The notes: generated by a model from the letters alone, not told the origin. A stretch of 64,000 nt of DNA from Pseudogulbenkiania ferrooxidans 2002 (GCF_000174355.1 NZ_ACIS01000008.1:124001-188000), one strand, 5' to 3'. Counted from the stretch's first letter, positions 17,180-31,349 are shown. Numbers and translations are program-made.

Positions 17180-18346
17180 ATGACAAAAACTGTTTCAAAC
17201 TTGCACGACCAGCAAACACTGGAGCAGGCGTTTGCCCAGTTCAATGCCGTTTCCGGCCAATTGATCGATGCCTACAACCAGCTGCAGGGGCAGGTCAATG
17301 TGCTGAATGCGCAACTGGACGAGGCCAATAACGAGCTTAGGCGTCAACTCTCGAATAACGCGGCGTTGGCCGAGCGGCTCGGCATGTTGCTGGAGGCGCT
17401 GCCGGCCGGCGTGGTTGAGTTGCTGGTCGATGGCCGGGTGCAGACTGAAAACTCCGCCGCCGAGGCGATGCTGGGGGCGTCGGTGCGGGGACGGTCATGG
17501 CCGGAGGTGCTGGCCGGCTTCCAGCCGACCGACATTGATAACACCTTTTTGTTGCCGCGTTGTGGCGAGCAGCCACCGCGCCGCATCACGCTGCAGTACC
17601 AGGACCTGCCGGAGTTGGGCGGGCAGATCGTGCTGCTGCACGACGTCACGCACCTGCACCAGCTCTCGAGCGAGCTGGCGCAGCAGCAGAAACTGGCCTC
17701 GATGGGCAGTATGGCGGCGTCGTTGGCGCATCAGCTGCGTACGCCGCTGGCGACCGCCATGCTCTACACCGCCAACTTGCGCCAGCCCAGCCTGGGTGAG
17801 GCGGAGCGAGAGCGCTTCATCGATAAGAGCCTGGCTCGTTTGAAGGCGCTGGAAGGGCTGATCCAGAACATGCTGAGCTTCGTCAGGGGGCAGGTGAGCG
17901 AGCTCGAGCTGCTGGACGTGGCCGGGTTGCTGGAAGAAGTCCGTGCCGTGGTGCAGCCTCATTACGCCGCGCGGGCGGTGCGGCTGGACTGTGACTTTGC
18001 ACTGGGCGAGCCGGTGCGGGTGGCGGGAGACCGCAAGGCGCTGGTGGGCATCCTGGTCAATCTGCTGGAGAACGCGCTGCACTTTTCCGTAGAAGGCCAG
18101 TGCGTGGAGCTGGGCGCCCGGCTGGAGGGCGGTGCAGTGCGACTGTGCGTGGTCGACGAGGGCCCGGGGCTGGGCGACGAGTTGCTGGAGCGGGTGTTCG
18201 AACCGTTCTTTACCACGCGCTCCGGGGGAACTGGGCTGGGGCTCGCCATCGTCAAGAAAGTGGTGGAGGAGCTGCACGGCAGCGTGTGTGCGGGCAACCG
18301 CGAGGGCGGGGGCGCCTGCTTCGAGGTGCGGCTGCCGCTAGCGTGA
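17180..18346 (+). CDS. Soluble PAS histidine kinase, FleS/FlrB-like
   Basis: A 388-residue kinase without membrane segments: N-terminal coiled coil (about 10-65), PAS-like domain (about 68-165), dimerisation/phosphotransfer domain with His184 in SLAHQLRTPLATAML, and an ATPase domain with NLLENALHFS, VVDEGPGLGDE and GTGLGLAIVKK. The SMGSMAASLAHQLRTPLA context closely resembles the FleS/FlrB kinases that control class III flagellar genes with an NtrC-type partner. No response regulator is adjacent here, so its partner lies elsewhere. Its placement divergent from cheV fits a motility role. Confidence 0.82.
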   Translation: MTKTVSNLHDQQTLEQAFAQFNAVSGQLIDAYNQLQGQVNVLNAQLDEANNELRRQLSNNAALAERLGMLLEALPAGVVELLVDGRVQTENSAAEAMLGASVRGRSWPEVLAGFQPTDIDNTFLLPRCGEQPPRRITLQYQDLPELGGQIVLLHDVTHLHQLSSELAQQQKLASMGSMAASLAHQLRTPLATAMLYTANLRQPSLGEAERERFIDKSLARLKALEGLIQNMLSFVRGQVSELELLDVAGLLEEVRAVVQPHYAARAVRLDCDFALGEPVRVAGDRKALVGILVNLLENALHFSVEGQCVELGARLEGGAVRLCVVDEGPGLGDELLERVFEPFFTTRSGGTGLGLAIVKKVVEELHGSVCAGNREGGGACFEVRLPLA

Positions 18347-18431
18347 GCCGAGCCGCTTGCCGTCCCCGCGATCACGGCTATGGGCACTGGTCTTGGTGTG
18401 TGCACAGTACAGGCAGGATGGCAAGGGCTTG

Positions 18432-18533
18432 CCGGACCAATCTCTGCGTGTAAATTCATCGCTGAGCCAATTCAAAGATTGGCACGCAGGGATTTGTCCG
18501 GCGAAGGATTCGCATGCGAGTGCAATAACGCCA
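18432..18533. repeat. Dispersed hairpin repeat, copy A
   Basis: In the gap between the convergent kinase and ferredoxin genes, arms of 19 bases (18432-18450 and 18483-18501, 17 of 19 complementary, starting CCGGAC and ending GTCCGG) form a large hairpin. It is followed by a block at 18507-18533 whose reverse complement matches 61092-61117 at 23 of 26 bases. Related sequence continues on the far side of the hairpin (the reverse complement of 18380-18431). No open frame is present. This may be a REP/MITE-like element and may also serve as terminator here. Confidence 0.65.
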
Positions 18534-18560
18534 GCAGGGTTTTGCCTGATGGCCCCTTAA

Positions 18561-18884
18561 TTATTCTTCCAGATACTGGGTCTTGCCGGTGACCTTGGCC
18601 CAGTCTTCGTGATCCGGCAGGGGGTCCTTCTTGGCGGCGATCACCGGCCAGACCTTGGACAGCCGGTCGTTGATCTCGATGAAATGCAACTGGTCGGCCG
18701 GCACGTCTTCTTCGGCGTAGATCGCTTCGACCGGGCACTCGGCGACGCACAGGGTGCAATCGATGCATTCGTCCGGGTCGATGGCGAGGAAATTGGGGCC
18801 TTCATGGAAGCAGTCGACCGGACAGACATCGACGCAGTCGGTGTATTTGCATTTGATACAAGCTTCGGTTACAACGTAGGCCAT
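18561..18884 (-). CDS. fdxA: 7Fe ferredoxin FdxA
   Basis: Low-potential electron carrier of the Azotobacter FdI type. The 107-residue protein has ligands for a 3Fe-4S cluster (Cys9, Cys17, Cys50) and a 4Fe-4S cluster (Cys21, Cys40, Cys43, Cys46). The ATG at 18884 has AGGA upstream and matches the universal [18 protein letters not shown] start; the frame opens 11 codons earlier without support. It is divergent from gluQ. The redox partner is not evident from context. Confidence 0.96.
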   Translation of the reverse strand: MAYVVTEACIKCKYTDCVDVCPVDCFHEGPNFLAIDPDECIDCTLCVAECPVEAIYAEEDVPADQLHFIEINDRLSKVWPVIAAKKDPLPDHEDWAKVTGKTQYLEE

Positions 18885-18968
18885 TGCATTTTCCTTTGGC
18901 GATTTGGGCGCTGACACTCAACAGTCTAGCCAATTTTGCCATCATTTGATTTTCCCGGCTGTTTTCCG

Positions 18969-19871
18969 ATGATGTCTGGCTTCGCTCCCTCCTTGCCCTA
19001 TCGTGGCCGTTTTGCCCCCAGTCCGACCGGTTTATTGCATGCCGGTTCGTTGACCACCGCCGTCGGCAGCTATCTGGAGGCGCGCACGCGCGGCGGCGTC
19101 TGGCTGTTGCGCATGGAGGACCTCGACCCGCCGCGCGAGGTGGCCGGCGCTGCTTCGGCCATCCTGCAGACGCTCGAGGCGCTGGGTTTCGAGTGGGATG
19201 GCGCTGTGGAATACCAGAGCCGGCGCCACGAGCTGTACCGCGCCGCGCTGGACCAGTTGGCCCGCGATGGCCTGGCGTACGCCTGTGGCTGTACGCGCAA
19301 GGAGATCGCGGCACACGCCCGCCGCGGGGTGGACGGCTACGTCTATCCGGGAACCTGCCGCAACGGCTGCGTGGCGGGGCGCGCCGGCCGTGCCTGGCGG
19401 CTACGCGTGGCGCCGGGCGAGACGGTGTTCGTCGATCGCTTGCAGGGCGAGTACCGCCAGGACCTGGAGCGCGACATCGGCGATTTCGTGCTGCTGCGTG
19501 CCGACGGCTTCTGGGCCTACCAGCTGGCGGTGGTGGTGGACGATGCCGCGCAGGGCGTCACCGATATCGTGCGCGGCGCCGACCTCTTGGTGTCGACGCC
19601 GCGCCAGATCGCCGTGCAGCGGGCGCTGGGAGTGCCTACCCCGAGTTACTGCCACTTGCCGCTGATGGTCAACTCGGCCGGTGAGAAGCTGTCCAAGCAG
19701 ACGCTGGCGCCGGCGATTGCCCCGGCGGCAGCGGCGGCGGAGCTGCGCCGGGCGTTGCAGCGGCTGGGGCATGTGCCGCCGAACGAATGCGGCAGCCTGG
19801 CCGAGTTGTGGGCCTGGGCGCGCGGGCATTGGTCATTGGACAAGGTGCCGGCCGGGCCGGTGAGGGTGTGA
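18969..19871 (+). CDS. gluQ: Glutamyl-queuosine tRNA(Asp) synthetase
   Basis: Attaches glutamate to queuosine at position 34 of tRNA(Asp). This truncated glutamyl-tRNA synthetase paralogue lacks the anticodon-binding domain and at 300 residues is normal for GluQ. Visible motifs are [16 protein letters not shown] (HIGH-like), a zinc site in ACGCTRKEI and YPGTCRNGC, and EKLSKQT (KMSKS-like). Two adjacent ATGs (18969, 18972) are possible starts; no clear Shine-Dalgarno distinguishes them. A copy of TTCGGCCAAC follows the stop by 7 bases. Confidence 0.94.
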   Translation: MMSGFAPSLPYRGRFAPSPTGLLHAGSLTTAVGSYLEARTRGGVWLLRMEDLDPPREVAGAASAILQTLEALGFEWDGAVEYQSRRHELYRAALDQLARDGLAYACGCTRKEIAAHARRGVDGYVYPGTCRNGCVAGRAGRAWRLRVAPGETVFVDRLQGEYRQDLERDIGDFVLLRADGFWAYQLAVVVDDAAQGVTDIVRGADLLVSTPRQIAVQRALGVPTPSYCHLPLMVNSAGEKLSKQTLAPAIAPAAAAAELRRALQRLGHVPPNECGSLAELWAWARGHWSLDKVPAGPVRV

Positions 19872-19878
19872 GCCGGGC

Positions 19879-19888
19879 TTCGGCCAAC
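19879..19888 (+). repeat. TTCGGCCAAC copy 4 (intergenic)
   Basis: Exact decamer 7 bases after the gluQ stop codon, outside any gene. Flanks C and TTGG. Confidence 0.75.
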
Positions 19889-20020
19889 TTGGTCGGGGAA
19901 GGGCTGCGGTTGGTTATTGTGTGGGGAAGTAACGTGGCGCTGCGCCTACATAATCGCGGCATGCAGCCGCGTGCGGCTTGCCAGACCGGCGGCCAGCGCC
20001 GATAATCTTGCCCCATCTAG

Positions 20021-20226
20021 CAGGAGAGAGTGGCCGCGCAAGCCGGCCGCCGCCGAAGGCGCAAGTGCACCCGCAATCGCTCAGGCAAAAGGACTGCGAG
20101 GATCGGGCCGTCGTTCCATGGGCGGCCCGCCGAATCTGGAGAGCGGCGCCTGGTTCCAGGCGCCCACCGAAGGGGCTAACGGCTGGTGCTGCACCAGTCG
20201 GAAAATCTCAGGTGTAGGGACAGAGG
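20021..20226 (+). ncRNA. Tandem glycine riboswitch upstream of gcvT
   Basis: Two aptamers in series. Aptamer 1 (about 20021-20100) has AGGAGAGAG, GCCGAAGGCGCAA and CTCAGGCAAAAGGAC; aptamer 2 (about 20136-20226) has TGGAGAGCGG, ACCGAAGGGGCTAA and CTCAGGTGTAGGGACAGAG. These are the conserved cores of glycine riboswitches, which activate glycine cleavage genes when glycine binds. The gcvT start at 20265 lies 38 bases after aptamer 2. The second aptamer has GTGTAGG where GTAAAAGG is usual. No obvious intrinsic terminator lies between, so control of translation initiation is more likely. Confidence 0.93.
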
Positions 20227-20264
20227 GGTGTATAGAAGGATGAACGCACCCTGAAGGACTCCGC

Positions 20265-21353
20265 ATGACGGCCCCGAAACGTACCCCCCTGTTTGACGAA
20301 CACCTCGCCGCCGGCGCCAAGATGGTCGATTTTGCCGGCTGGGAAATGCCCATCCATTATGGCTCGCAGCTGAAAGAGCACGAGCAGGTGCGCAGCGACG
20401 CCGGCATGTTCGATGTCTCCCACATGACCGTGATCGACATCACCGGTGCGGACGCCAAGGCCTGGCTGCAGAAGCTGATCGCCAACGACGTGGCCAAGCT
20501 GGGCTTCGAGGGCAAGGCACTGTATTCCGGCATGCTCAACGCCGACGGCGGCGTGGTGGACGACCTGATCGTCTATCTGACTTCCTACGGCTACCGCATG
20601 GTGGTCAACGCCGGTACCACCGACAAGGACCTGGCCTGGATGGAGCAGCAGAAAGCCGGTTTCGATGTGACGCTGAAGGTGCGTCGCGATCTGGCTATGC
20701 TGGCCGTGCAAGGTCCCAACGCCATTGCCAAAGTGTGCTCGGTGAAGCCGACGCTGGCAGACGCTATTAAATCTCTGAAAATCTTCCAGGGCTTGCCTGC
20801 AGGCGACTGGTTCTTTGCGCGAACCGGCTATACCGGCGAAGACGGCCTGGAAATCATGGTGCCGGCCACCGAGGCGCCGGCCTTCTTCCGCGAATTGCTG
20901 GCGGCCGGCGTGGCGCCGATCGGTTTGGGCGCGCGCGACACGCTGCGTCTCGAAGCCGGCATGAACCTGTACGGCCACGACATGGACGAGACCGTGTCGC
21001 CGCTGGCTGCCGGGATGGGCTGGACCATCGCCTGGGAACCGGCCGAGCGCGACTTCATCGGCCGTCAGGCGCTGGAAGCGCAGAAAGCCGCCGGCGTCGC
21101 GATGAAGCAGGTCGGCCTGGTGCTGGAAGGGCGCGGCGTGCTGCGCGAGGGGCAGAAGGTGGTGGTCGAGGGCGCCGGCGAAGGCGTCATCACCAGCGGC
21201 ACTTTCTCGCCGACGCTGAAGCATTCCATCGCCATCGCCCGCGTGCCGGCCGCGACCGGCGAGACCGCCCAGGTCGATCTGCGCGGCACGCTGACCGAGG
21301 TGCGCGTGGTCAAGATGCCGTTTGTTCGCAACGGCAAAAAAGTCTTTAATTAA
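20265..21353 (+). CDS. gcvT: Glycine cleavage system T protein (aminomethyltransferase)
   Basis: Transfers the methylene of lipoyl-bound aminomethyl to tetrahydrofolate, releasing ammonia. The 362-residue protein starts with the family pattern [25 protein letters not shown] and has the folate-binding region [13 protein letters not shown] and [20 protein letters not shown]. It is the first structural gene after the glycine riboswitch and is followed by gcvH after 96 bases. Confidence 0.98.
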   Translation: MTAPKRTPLFDEHLAAGAKMVDFAGWEMPIHYGSQLKEHEQVRSDAGMFDVSHMTVIDITGADAKAWLQKLIANDVAKLGFEGKALYSGMLNADGGVVDDLIVYLTSYGYRMVVNAGTTDKDLAWMEQQKAGFDVTLKVRRDLAMLAVQGPNAIAKVCSVKPTLADAIKSLKIFQGLPAGDWFFARTGYTGEDGLEIMVPATEAPAFFRELLAAGVAPIGLGARDTLRLEAGMNLYGHDMDETVSPLAAGMGWTIAWEPAERDFIGRQALEAQKAAGVAMKQVGLVLEGRGVLREGQKVVVEGAGEGVITSGTFSPTLKHSIAIARVPAATGETAQVDLRGTLTEVRVVKMPFVRNGKKVFN

Positions 21354-21449
21354 GCCGAGTATCCGGACTGAGTGGAGGCGGGCCAGGCCCGCTTCCGGAC
21401 GGGGCGGCAAGGCCTCGTCATCAACCTTTTCTACATTGGAGATGCAGTA

Positions 21450-21836
21450 ATGAGCCAAATCCCCGCCGAATTGAAATACGTATCCAGCCACGAATGGCTG
21501 CGCCTGGAAGCAGACGGCACCGTGACCGTGGGCATTACCGAACATGCCCAGGAACTGCTGGGCGACATCGTGTTCGTCGAGCTGCCGAAAGTGGGTGCCG
21601 TGCTGGGTGACGGCGAACAGGCTGGCGTGGTGGAGTCGGTGAAGGCCGCTTCCGACGTGTACGCGCCGATCGAAGGCGAAGTGGTGGCCGTGAACGGTGA
21701 ACTGGAAGCCGCTCCGGAACTGGCCAACAGCGAGCCGTACGGCCAGGGCTGGTTCTTCAAGGTCAAGCCGAGCAACGTCGCCGACCTCGACAAGCTGCTC
21801 AACGCCGAACAGTACGCCCAGGAAATCGGCGCCTGA
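21450..21836 (+). CDS. gcvH: Glycine cleavage system H protein
   Basis: Lipoyl carrier that shuttles the aminomethyl group between P, T and L proteins. The 128-residue protein has lipoylation Lys65 in [14 protein letters not shown]. The ATG at 21450 has GGAG 8 bases upstream; the longer open frame from 21372 is not supported. A strong hairpin with a T-rich tail follows the stop, before gcvP. Confidence 0.98.
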   Translation: MSQIPAELKYVSSHEWLRLEADGTVTVGITEHAQELLGDIVFVELPKVGAVLGDGEQAGVVESVKAASDVYAPIEGEVVAVNGELEAAPELANSEPYGQGWFFKVKPSNVADLDKLLNAEQYAQEIGA

Positions 21837-21850
21837 TCGAGCCGAACCGG

Positions 21851-21885
21851 CCTCGCGTCCCAGGGCGCGAGGCTTTTGCTTTTAT
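21851..21885 (+). terminator. Intrinsic terminator between gcvH and gcvP
   Basis: CCTCGCG (21851-21857) and CGCGAGG (21866-21872) form a 7-pair stem with an 8-base loop, followed by CTTTTGCTTTTA. It lies 14 bases after the gcvH stop and 51 bases before the gcvP start, so it could reduce transcription of gcvP relative to gcvT-gcvH, the expected stoichiometry of the complex. Confidence 0.75.
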
Positions 21886-21935
21886 GGGGCCGGCGGCGCC
21901 GGCCCATAGTCCTCTTGCATCCGGATACTTGCAAC

Positions 21936-24791
<2,856 letters not shown>

Positions 24792-24827
24792 GCGTCAGGC
24801 GATGCCGCAGCCGGTGTGTCGCACCGC

Positions 24828-24837
24828 TTCGGCCAAC
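24828..24837 (+). repeat. TTCGGCCAAC copy 5 (intergenic)
   Basis: Exact decamer between the gcvP stop and its terminator. Flanks C and CTTT, shared with copies 7 and 10. Confidence 0.78.
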
Positions 24838-24849
24838 CTTTGACGGCAA

Positions 24850-24879
24850 ACGGCTCCCCATCGCGGGGAGCCGTTTTTG
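24850..24879 (+). terminator. Intrinsic terminator after gcvP
   Basis: ACGGCTCCCC (24850-24859) and GGGGAGCCGT (24865-24874) make a perfect 10-pair stem with a 5-base loop followed by TTTTG. It closes the glycine cleavage operon. A copy of TTCGGCCAAC lies 12 bases upstream. Confidence 0.9.
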
Positions 24880-24983
24880 TTTGCCGGTCTGCTGCTTGCC
24901 GGGGGCGGGTGGCGGGTCTAGGCTGCAAAAGGACATGGTGGCCGGCGCACCCTCGGCCAGCTTGCTCCGCCAGGAGAATCCGC

Positions 24984-26609
<1,626 letters not shown>

Positions 26610-26617
26610 GCGGGCGG

Positions 26618-28108
26618 ATGCGCATGGGGGAGGCGCGTAAGCGGAGCGGGACGGGCGCGAGCCAGGGCGTGCGGCCCACGGACGGCCGCGCGTGGCGGCG
26701 TCGTGCCGTTTTCGTCATGCCCCTGCTGGCGACGGCGTGCGCCGTCGGTCCGGACTATCGGGCGCCCGCGCTGGCGGTGCCGCCGGCGTGGCACGGCCCG
26801 CTGCAGGGCGGTTTGCATACCACGGTGCCGCCGGCGGCCGAGCTGGCGCGCTGGTGGGAGCGCCTGGACGATCCGCTGTTGTCGCGCCTGATCGACGAGG
26901 CCGTGGCGAACAATCTCGATGTCAAACTGGCGCAGGCCCGCCTGCGCGAGGCCCGCGCCCGCTACGGGCTGGCCGTGGCCGAGCGCTATCCCGCCCTGAA
27001 CGCCCGTGCCGCCGTCAACCGCAACCGTTCCAGCGACGAGATGAGCCAGGGCAACGGGCGCGCCGTCGAGACCTGGTCGGCGCAGCTCGATGCCAACTGG
27101 GAGCTCGACCTGTTCGGTGGCCTGCGCCGTGCCCAGGAAGCCGCCGCGGCGACGCTCGACGCCGAGCAGGAGGCGCTGCGCGACACCCGGGTCAGCCTGC
27201 TGGCGGAAGTGGCGCTCGGCTACGTCGAGGCGCGCGGCTTTCAGGCCCGGCTGGCGCTCGCGCGCGGCAGCCTCGCCACCCAGGACGAGACCTGGCAGAT
27301 CACGCGCTGGCGGCATCAGGCCGGACTCACCACGCAGCTGGACGAAGATCAGGCCCGTTTCAACCTGGAGCAGACGCGGGCCCAACTGCCGGCATTGCAG
27401 CAGGGGCTGGCGCAGTCGAAACAGCGGCTGGCGGTGCTGCTGGGGCGCGCGCCCGGCGAGCTGAGCGAACTGGACCAGCCGGCCGCCATCCCGCACCTGC
27501 CCGCCACCGTGGCGGTGGGCATCCCCGCCGACACCCTGCGCCAGCGTCCCGACCTGCGCCGCGCCGAGCGCCAGCTGGCGGCGGCGACGGCGCAGGTCGG
27601 GGTGGCCAGCGCCGCCGCCTACCCCGATGTGTCGCTGTCCGGCACGCTCGGCCTGCAAGCCCTGAGCGGCGGCCGGCTGTTGCGTTCCAGCGCCGGCCTG
27701 TATGCGCTGGGCGCCAGCGTCGGCCAGGTCGTGTTCGACGCCGGCCGCGTCCGCCACAACATCGAGGTGCAGAATGCCCTGCAGCAGCAGGCGCAGCTCA
27801 ATTACCAGTCCGCCGTGCTCACGGCCTTGCGCGACGTCGAGGGTGCGCTGGTGGCCTACGCCGAGGAGCAGAACCGCGGCGTGGCGCTGCGTGAGGCGGT
27901 CACGGCGGCGCAAGGGGCGGCCGATCTGGCCTCGAGCCAGTACCAGGCCGGCCTGGTCGATTTCCAGGCGGTGCTCGACACCCAGCGCTCGCTGCTGTCG
28001 CTGCAGGACCAGCTGAGCCAGAGCGAGGCGGCGGCGGTATCCAACCTGGTACGGCTTTACAAGGCGCTGGGCGGCGGCTGGGACGCGGCTGCGGCGAAAG
28101 GAGGATGA
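26618..28108 (+). CDS. Outer-membrane efflux lipoprotein (NodT/TolC-like)
   Basis: Outer-membrane channel subunit of a tripartite exporter. From ATG 26618 it is 496 residues with an arginine-rich start, a short hydrophobic segment and a lipobox-like LLATAC followed by AVGPDY, the usual start of mature NodT-family proteins. Two OEP repeats form the body. Several in-frame starts are possible (26618, 26624, or nearer the lipobox); the open frame upstream of 26618 is a shadow of the dehydrogenase gene. The stop overlaps the adaptor gene start. Confidence 0.9.
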   Translation: MRMGEARKRSGTGASQGVRPTDGRAWRRRAVFVMPLLATACAVGPDYRAPALAVPPAWHGPLQGGLHTTVPPAAELARWWERLDDPLLSRLIDEAVANNLDVKLAQARLREARARYGLAVAERYPALNARAAVNRNRSSDEMSQGNGRAVETWSAQLDANWELDLFGGLRRAQEAAAATLDAEQEALRDTRVSLLAEVALGYVEARGFQARLALARGSLATQDETWQITRWRHQAGLTTQLDEDQARFNLEQTRAQLPALQQGLAQSKQRLAVLLGRAPGELSELDQPAAIPHLPATVAVGIPADTLRQRPDLRRAERQLAAATAQVGVASAAAYPDVSLSGTLGLQALSGGRLLRSSAGLYALGASVGQVVFDAGRVRHNIEVQNALQQQAQLNYQSAVLTALRDVEGALVAYAEEQNRGVALREAVTAAQGAADLASSQYQAGLVDFQAVLDTQRSLLSLQDQLSQSEAAAVSNLVRLYKALGGGWDAAAAKGG

Positions 28109-29382
28109 TGGAGCAACCCGGCGACATGGCCAAAAAGCTCGGTCTCGACCGGCAGTCCCGCGTGGTCTCGCGCCTCCGGCGCTGGCTGCTGCTGGGGGGG
28201 ATGGTCGTGGCGGCGGGGCTGGCGGCGCTGTACTGGAACAGCCGTCAGGCCACGGGCCAGCCGCGCTACCTGACGCAGGAGGTGCGCCGCGGCAGCCTGA
28301 CCGTGGCCGTCTCCGCCACCGGCACGCTGCAGCCCACCAACCAGGTGGACGTCGGCAGCGAGATTTCCGGCACCATCAAGAGCGTCGAGGTCGATTACAA
28401 CGACCGGGTGAAGCGCGGCCAGGTGCTGGCGCGCATCGATACCAGCAAGCTCGAGGCCCAGCTCAAGCAGAGCCTGGCGGCGCTGGCCGCCGCCCGCGCC
28501 CGGGTGCAGCAGGCGCAGGCCACCGTCAGCGAGGCCAAGGCCAAGCTGGGACGGCTGCGCCAGGTGCAGCAGGTCAGCGGCGGCAAGGTGCCGTCGCAGT
28601 CCGAGATGGAGACCGCCCTGGCCACCTTCGAGCGCGCCGTGGCGGATGCCGCCAACAGCCGGGCCACGGTGACCCAGGGGGAAGCCACGCTGGAGGCGCA
28701 GCGCACCGACCTGGCCAAGGCAGTGATCCGCTCTCCGGTGGACGGCGTGGTGTTGAAACGCGCCGCCGAACCCGGCCAGACCGTGGCCGCCTCGTTCCAG
28801 ACGCCGGTACTGTTCACGTTGGCCGAAGACCTGACGCAGATGGAACTGCACGTCGACGTGGACGAGGCCGACGTTGGCAAGGTGCGGGAAGGGCAGGCCG
28901 CCAGCTTCACCGTCGACGCCTACCCCGAGCGCACCTTTCCGGCGCGCCTGTCCCAGGTGCGTTTCGGCGCCAAGACCGTGGCCGGGGTGGTGACGTACGA
29001 AACCGTGCTCAAGGTGGACAACGCCGGCCTGCTGCTGCGCCCGGGCATGACCGGCACCGCCAGCATCGTGGTCGAGCAGGCGCGCGACGCGCTGCTGGTG
29101 CCCAATGCCGCGCTGCGTTTCGTGCCGCCGCAGGAAACCTCAGCGCCCGCCAGCCGCGGGCTGGTCGCCAATCTGCTGCCGCGCCCGCCGCGCCGGAGTG
29201 CCAGCCCGCCCGGCGGCAACGACAAGCAGCCCCATGTCTGGGTGCTGAAGCAGGGCCGGCTGCAAAAGGTCACGCTCAAGACCGGCATGAGCGATGGCAG
29301 CCTGACCGAGGTGAAGGGCGGGGCGCTGGCGCCGGGCCGCGCCGTGGTGGTGGACGTGATCGAGGGGAAAAAGCCGTCATGA
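28105..29382 (+). CDS. macA: MacA-like periplasmic adaptor (HlyD/RND family)
   Basis: Periplasmic adaptor joining the inner-membrane ABC pump to the outer-membrane channel. The 425-residue protein has one N-terminal membrane segment (about 26-46), a lipoyl-like half (VSATGTLQPTNQVDVGSEISG), a helical hairpin rich in Ala/Gln (about 115-205) and a beta-barrel half (VIRSPVDGVVLKR). Start codons ATG at 28105 and 28108 are adjacent; an AAAGGAGG lies immediately upstream. It couples to macB by ATGA at its end. Confidence 0.9.
   Translation: MMEQPGDMAKKLGLDRQSRVVSRLRRWLLLGGMVVAAGLAALYWNSRQATGQPRYLTQEVRRGSLTVAVSATGTLQPTNQVDVGSEISGTIKSVEVDYNDRVKRGQVLARIDTSKLEAQLKQSLAALAAARARVQQAQATVSEAKAKLGRLRQVQQVSGGKVPSQSEMETALATFERAVADAANSRATVTQGEATLEAQRTDLAKAVIRSPVDGVVLKRAAEPGQTVAASFQTPVLFTLAEDLTQMELHVDVDEADVGKVREGQAASFTVDAYPERTFPARLSQVRFGAKTVAGVVTYETVLKVDNAGLLLRPGMTGTASIVVEQARDALLVPNAALRFVPPQETSAPASRGLVANLLPRPPRRSASPPGGNDKQPHVWVLKQGRLQKVTLKTGMSDGSLTEVKGGALAPGRAVVVDVIEGKKPS
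28818..28827 (-). repeat. TTCGGCCAAC copy 6
   Basis: Exact decamer inside the MacA-like gene; the gene strand reads TTG GCC GAA (LAE). Flanks C and GTGA. Confidence 0.6.
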
Positions 29383-30095
29383 CGCCCGACGGCCGCCCCC
29401 TCGTCGAGCTGCGCCGGGTCACCAAGACCTACGGCCGCGGCGCGGCAGCGATGCAGGCACTGGGCGGGATCGACATCGTCATCGCCCAAGGCGAGTTCGT
29501 GGCGGTGATGGGGCCGTCCGGCTCGGGCAAGAGCACCTGCATGAACCTGATCGGCTGTCTCGATACCCCGAGTTCCGGCAGTTACCTGTTCCAGGGGGTC
29601 GAGGTGGGCGGGCTCACGCGCGACCAGCGCGCGCTGCTGCGGCGCCACTACCTGGGTTTCGTGTTCCAGGGCTTCAACCTGCTCAACCGCACCAGCGCCC
29701 TAGAGAACGTCGAGCTGCCGCTGATCTATCGCGGTGATCCCGCCGAACAGCGCCACCAGCGCGCCCGCGAGGCGCTGGCGGAGGTGGGGCTGGCGGGCTG
29801 GGAGGACCACACCCCGGGCGAACTGTCCGGCGGGCAGCAGCAGCGCGTGGCGATCGCGCGCGCCATCGTCACCCGTCCCGCGCTGCTGCTGGCGGACGAG
29901 CCGACCGGCAACCTCGACAGCGCGCGCAGCCAGGAGATCATGACCATCCTCACGCGCCTGAACCGGGAGCAGGGCATCACCATCGTGATGGTGACGCACG
30001 AGCCGGATATGGCGGCGTACGCCGGCCGCACCATCCATTTTCGCGACGGCCTGGTGGTGCCGGCAGCGGAGCGCGCACACCAGGGAGGCGGGTGA
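29379..30095 (+). CDS. MacB-type ABC transporter ATPase subunit
   Basis: ATP-binding subunit of the exporter, 238 residues. Walker A is GPSGSGKST, signature LSGGQQQRVAIARA, Walker B LLLADEPTGNLD, and the H-loop VTHEPD. This is the LolD/MacB-N branch. In canonical MacB the ATPase and permease are fused; here they are separate, overlapping genes. Confidence 0.95.
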   Translation: MTPDGRPLVELRRVTKTYGRGAAAMQALGGIDIVIAQGEFVAVMGPSGSGKSTCMNLIGCLDTPSSGSYLFQGVEVGGLTRDQRALLRRHYLGFVFQGFNLLNRTSALENVELPLIYRGDPAEQRHQRAREALAEVGLAGWEDHTPGELSGGQQQRVAIARAIVTRPALLLADEPTGNLDSARSQEIMTILTRLNREQGITIVMVTHEPDMAAYAGRTIHFRDGLVVPAAERAHQGGG

Positions 30096-31300
30096 TGCTC
30101 TGGAACGCCTTCGCCCTGGCCCTGCGCGAGATCCGCCGCAACGTGCTGCGCTCCTTCCTCACCATCCTCGGCATCGTCATCGGCGTGGCCGCGGTGATAA
30201 TCATGGTCACGCTCGGCGGCGGCGCCACGTTGCAGGTCACCCAGCAGATCGCCAGCCTCGGCAGCAACCTGCTCATCATCAGCCCGAGCCGGCGCCTCGG
30301 CCCGGGGCAGAACGTCGGGGCGGCGCTATTCAGCGTCGGCGACGCCCAGGCGCTGGTGCGCGAGATACCGGCGCTGGCGGCGGTGGCGCCGATGGCGTCG
30401 CGCTCGCTGACGGTGGTGTACGGGCACGCCAACTGGTCGACCCAGGTGATCGGCACCAGCAACGAGTACTTCACCGTGCGCAACCTCACGCTGCGCAGCG
30501 GGCGCCGCTTTTCCGACAGCGAGCTGCGCGCCGGCGCGCCGGCCTGCATCATCGGCCAGACCGTGCGCGACAAGCTGTTCGGCCGGCAGGATCCGTTGGG
30601 CGAACGCATCCGCGTGCAGGGCATCGCCTGCAGCGTGGTCGGCCTGCTCGAGCCCAAGGGGCAGTCCGCCATGGGCAGCGACCAGGACGACCTGGCGATC
30701 ATGCCGCTGCGCGCCTACCAGCGCCGCATCGCCGGCAACCAGGACGTCAACCAGCTCCAGGTGTCGGTGCGCGAGGGCACCTCCACCAGCCGCGCCCAGC
30801 AGGACATCGAGCACCTGATGCGCGAGCGGCGCCATCTCTCCGCCAACGAGGAAAGCAATTTCAACGTCATGGACATGAAGGAGATCAGCAAGATGCTGAC
30901 CTCCACCACCGAGGTCCTGACCGCGCTGCTCGGCGCGGTGGCGGCGGTCAGCCTGCTGGTGGGCGGCATCGGCATCATGAATATCATGCTGGTGTCGGTG
31001 ACCGAGCGCACGCGCGAGATCGGCATCCGGCTCGCCATCGGCGCGCTGGAGCGGGAGGTGTTGCTGCAGTTTCTGGTGGAGGCGGCGGTGCTGTCGTCGC
31101 TGGGCGGGCTGATCGGGATCGCGCTGGCCCTGGTGGCCTCGGCGGTGCTGGCCGCGCTGCTGAACGTGCCGTTCGTGTTCAACGCCACCATCGTCGCCGT
31201 GGCGTTCGTCTTTTCCGCTACGGTGGGGCTGGTGTTCGGTTATTTCCCGGCGCGCAAGGCGGCACGGCTCGACCCGATCGAGGCGCTGCGCCACGAATGA
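30095..31300 (+). CDS. MacB-type ABC transporter permease subunit
   Basis: Permease subunit with the MacB topology: one N-terminal membrane segment (about 20-42, FLTILGIVIGVAAVIIMVTL), a large periplasmic domain and three C-terminal segments (FtsX domain; GGIGIMNIMLVSVTERTREIGIRLAIGA). ATG 30095 overlaps the ATPase stop by one base and has GGGAGG at good spacing; a GTG one codon earlier is possible. With the three upstream genes it forms a complete tripartite pump of unknown substrate. Confidence 0.94.
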   Translation: MLWNAFALALREIRRNVLRSFLTILGIVIGVAAVIIMVTLGGGATLQVTQQIASLGSNLLIISPSRRLGPGQNVGAALFSVGDAQALVREIPALAAVAPMASRSLTVVYGHANWSTQVIGTSNEYFTVRNLTLRSGRRFSDSELRAGAPACIIGQTVRDKLFGRQDPLGERIRVQGIACSVVGLLEPKGQSAMGSDQDDLAIMPLRAYQRRIAGNQDVNQLQVSVREGTSTSRAQQDIEHLMRERRHLSANEESNFNVMDMKEISKMLTSTTEVLTALLGAVAAVSLLVGGIGIMNIMLVSVTERTREIGIRLAIGALEREVLLQFLVEAAVLSSLGGLIGIALALVASAVLAALLNVPFVFNATIVAVAFVFSATVGLVFGYFPARKAARLDPIEALRHE

Positions 31301-31349
31301 AGCGGGCGCACCGCGCCGCGAGCCTGGCGTTGCGGGCGGCCGGACGGGC

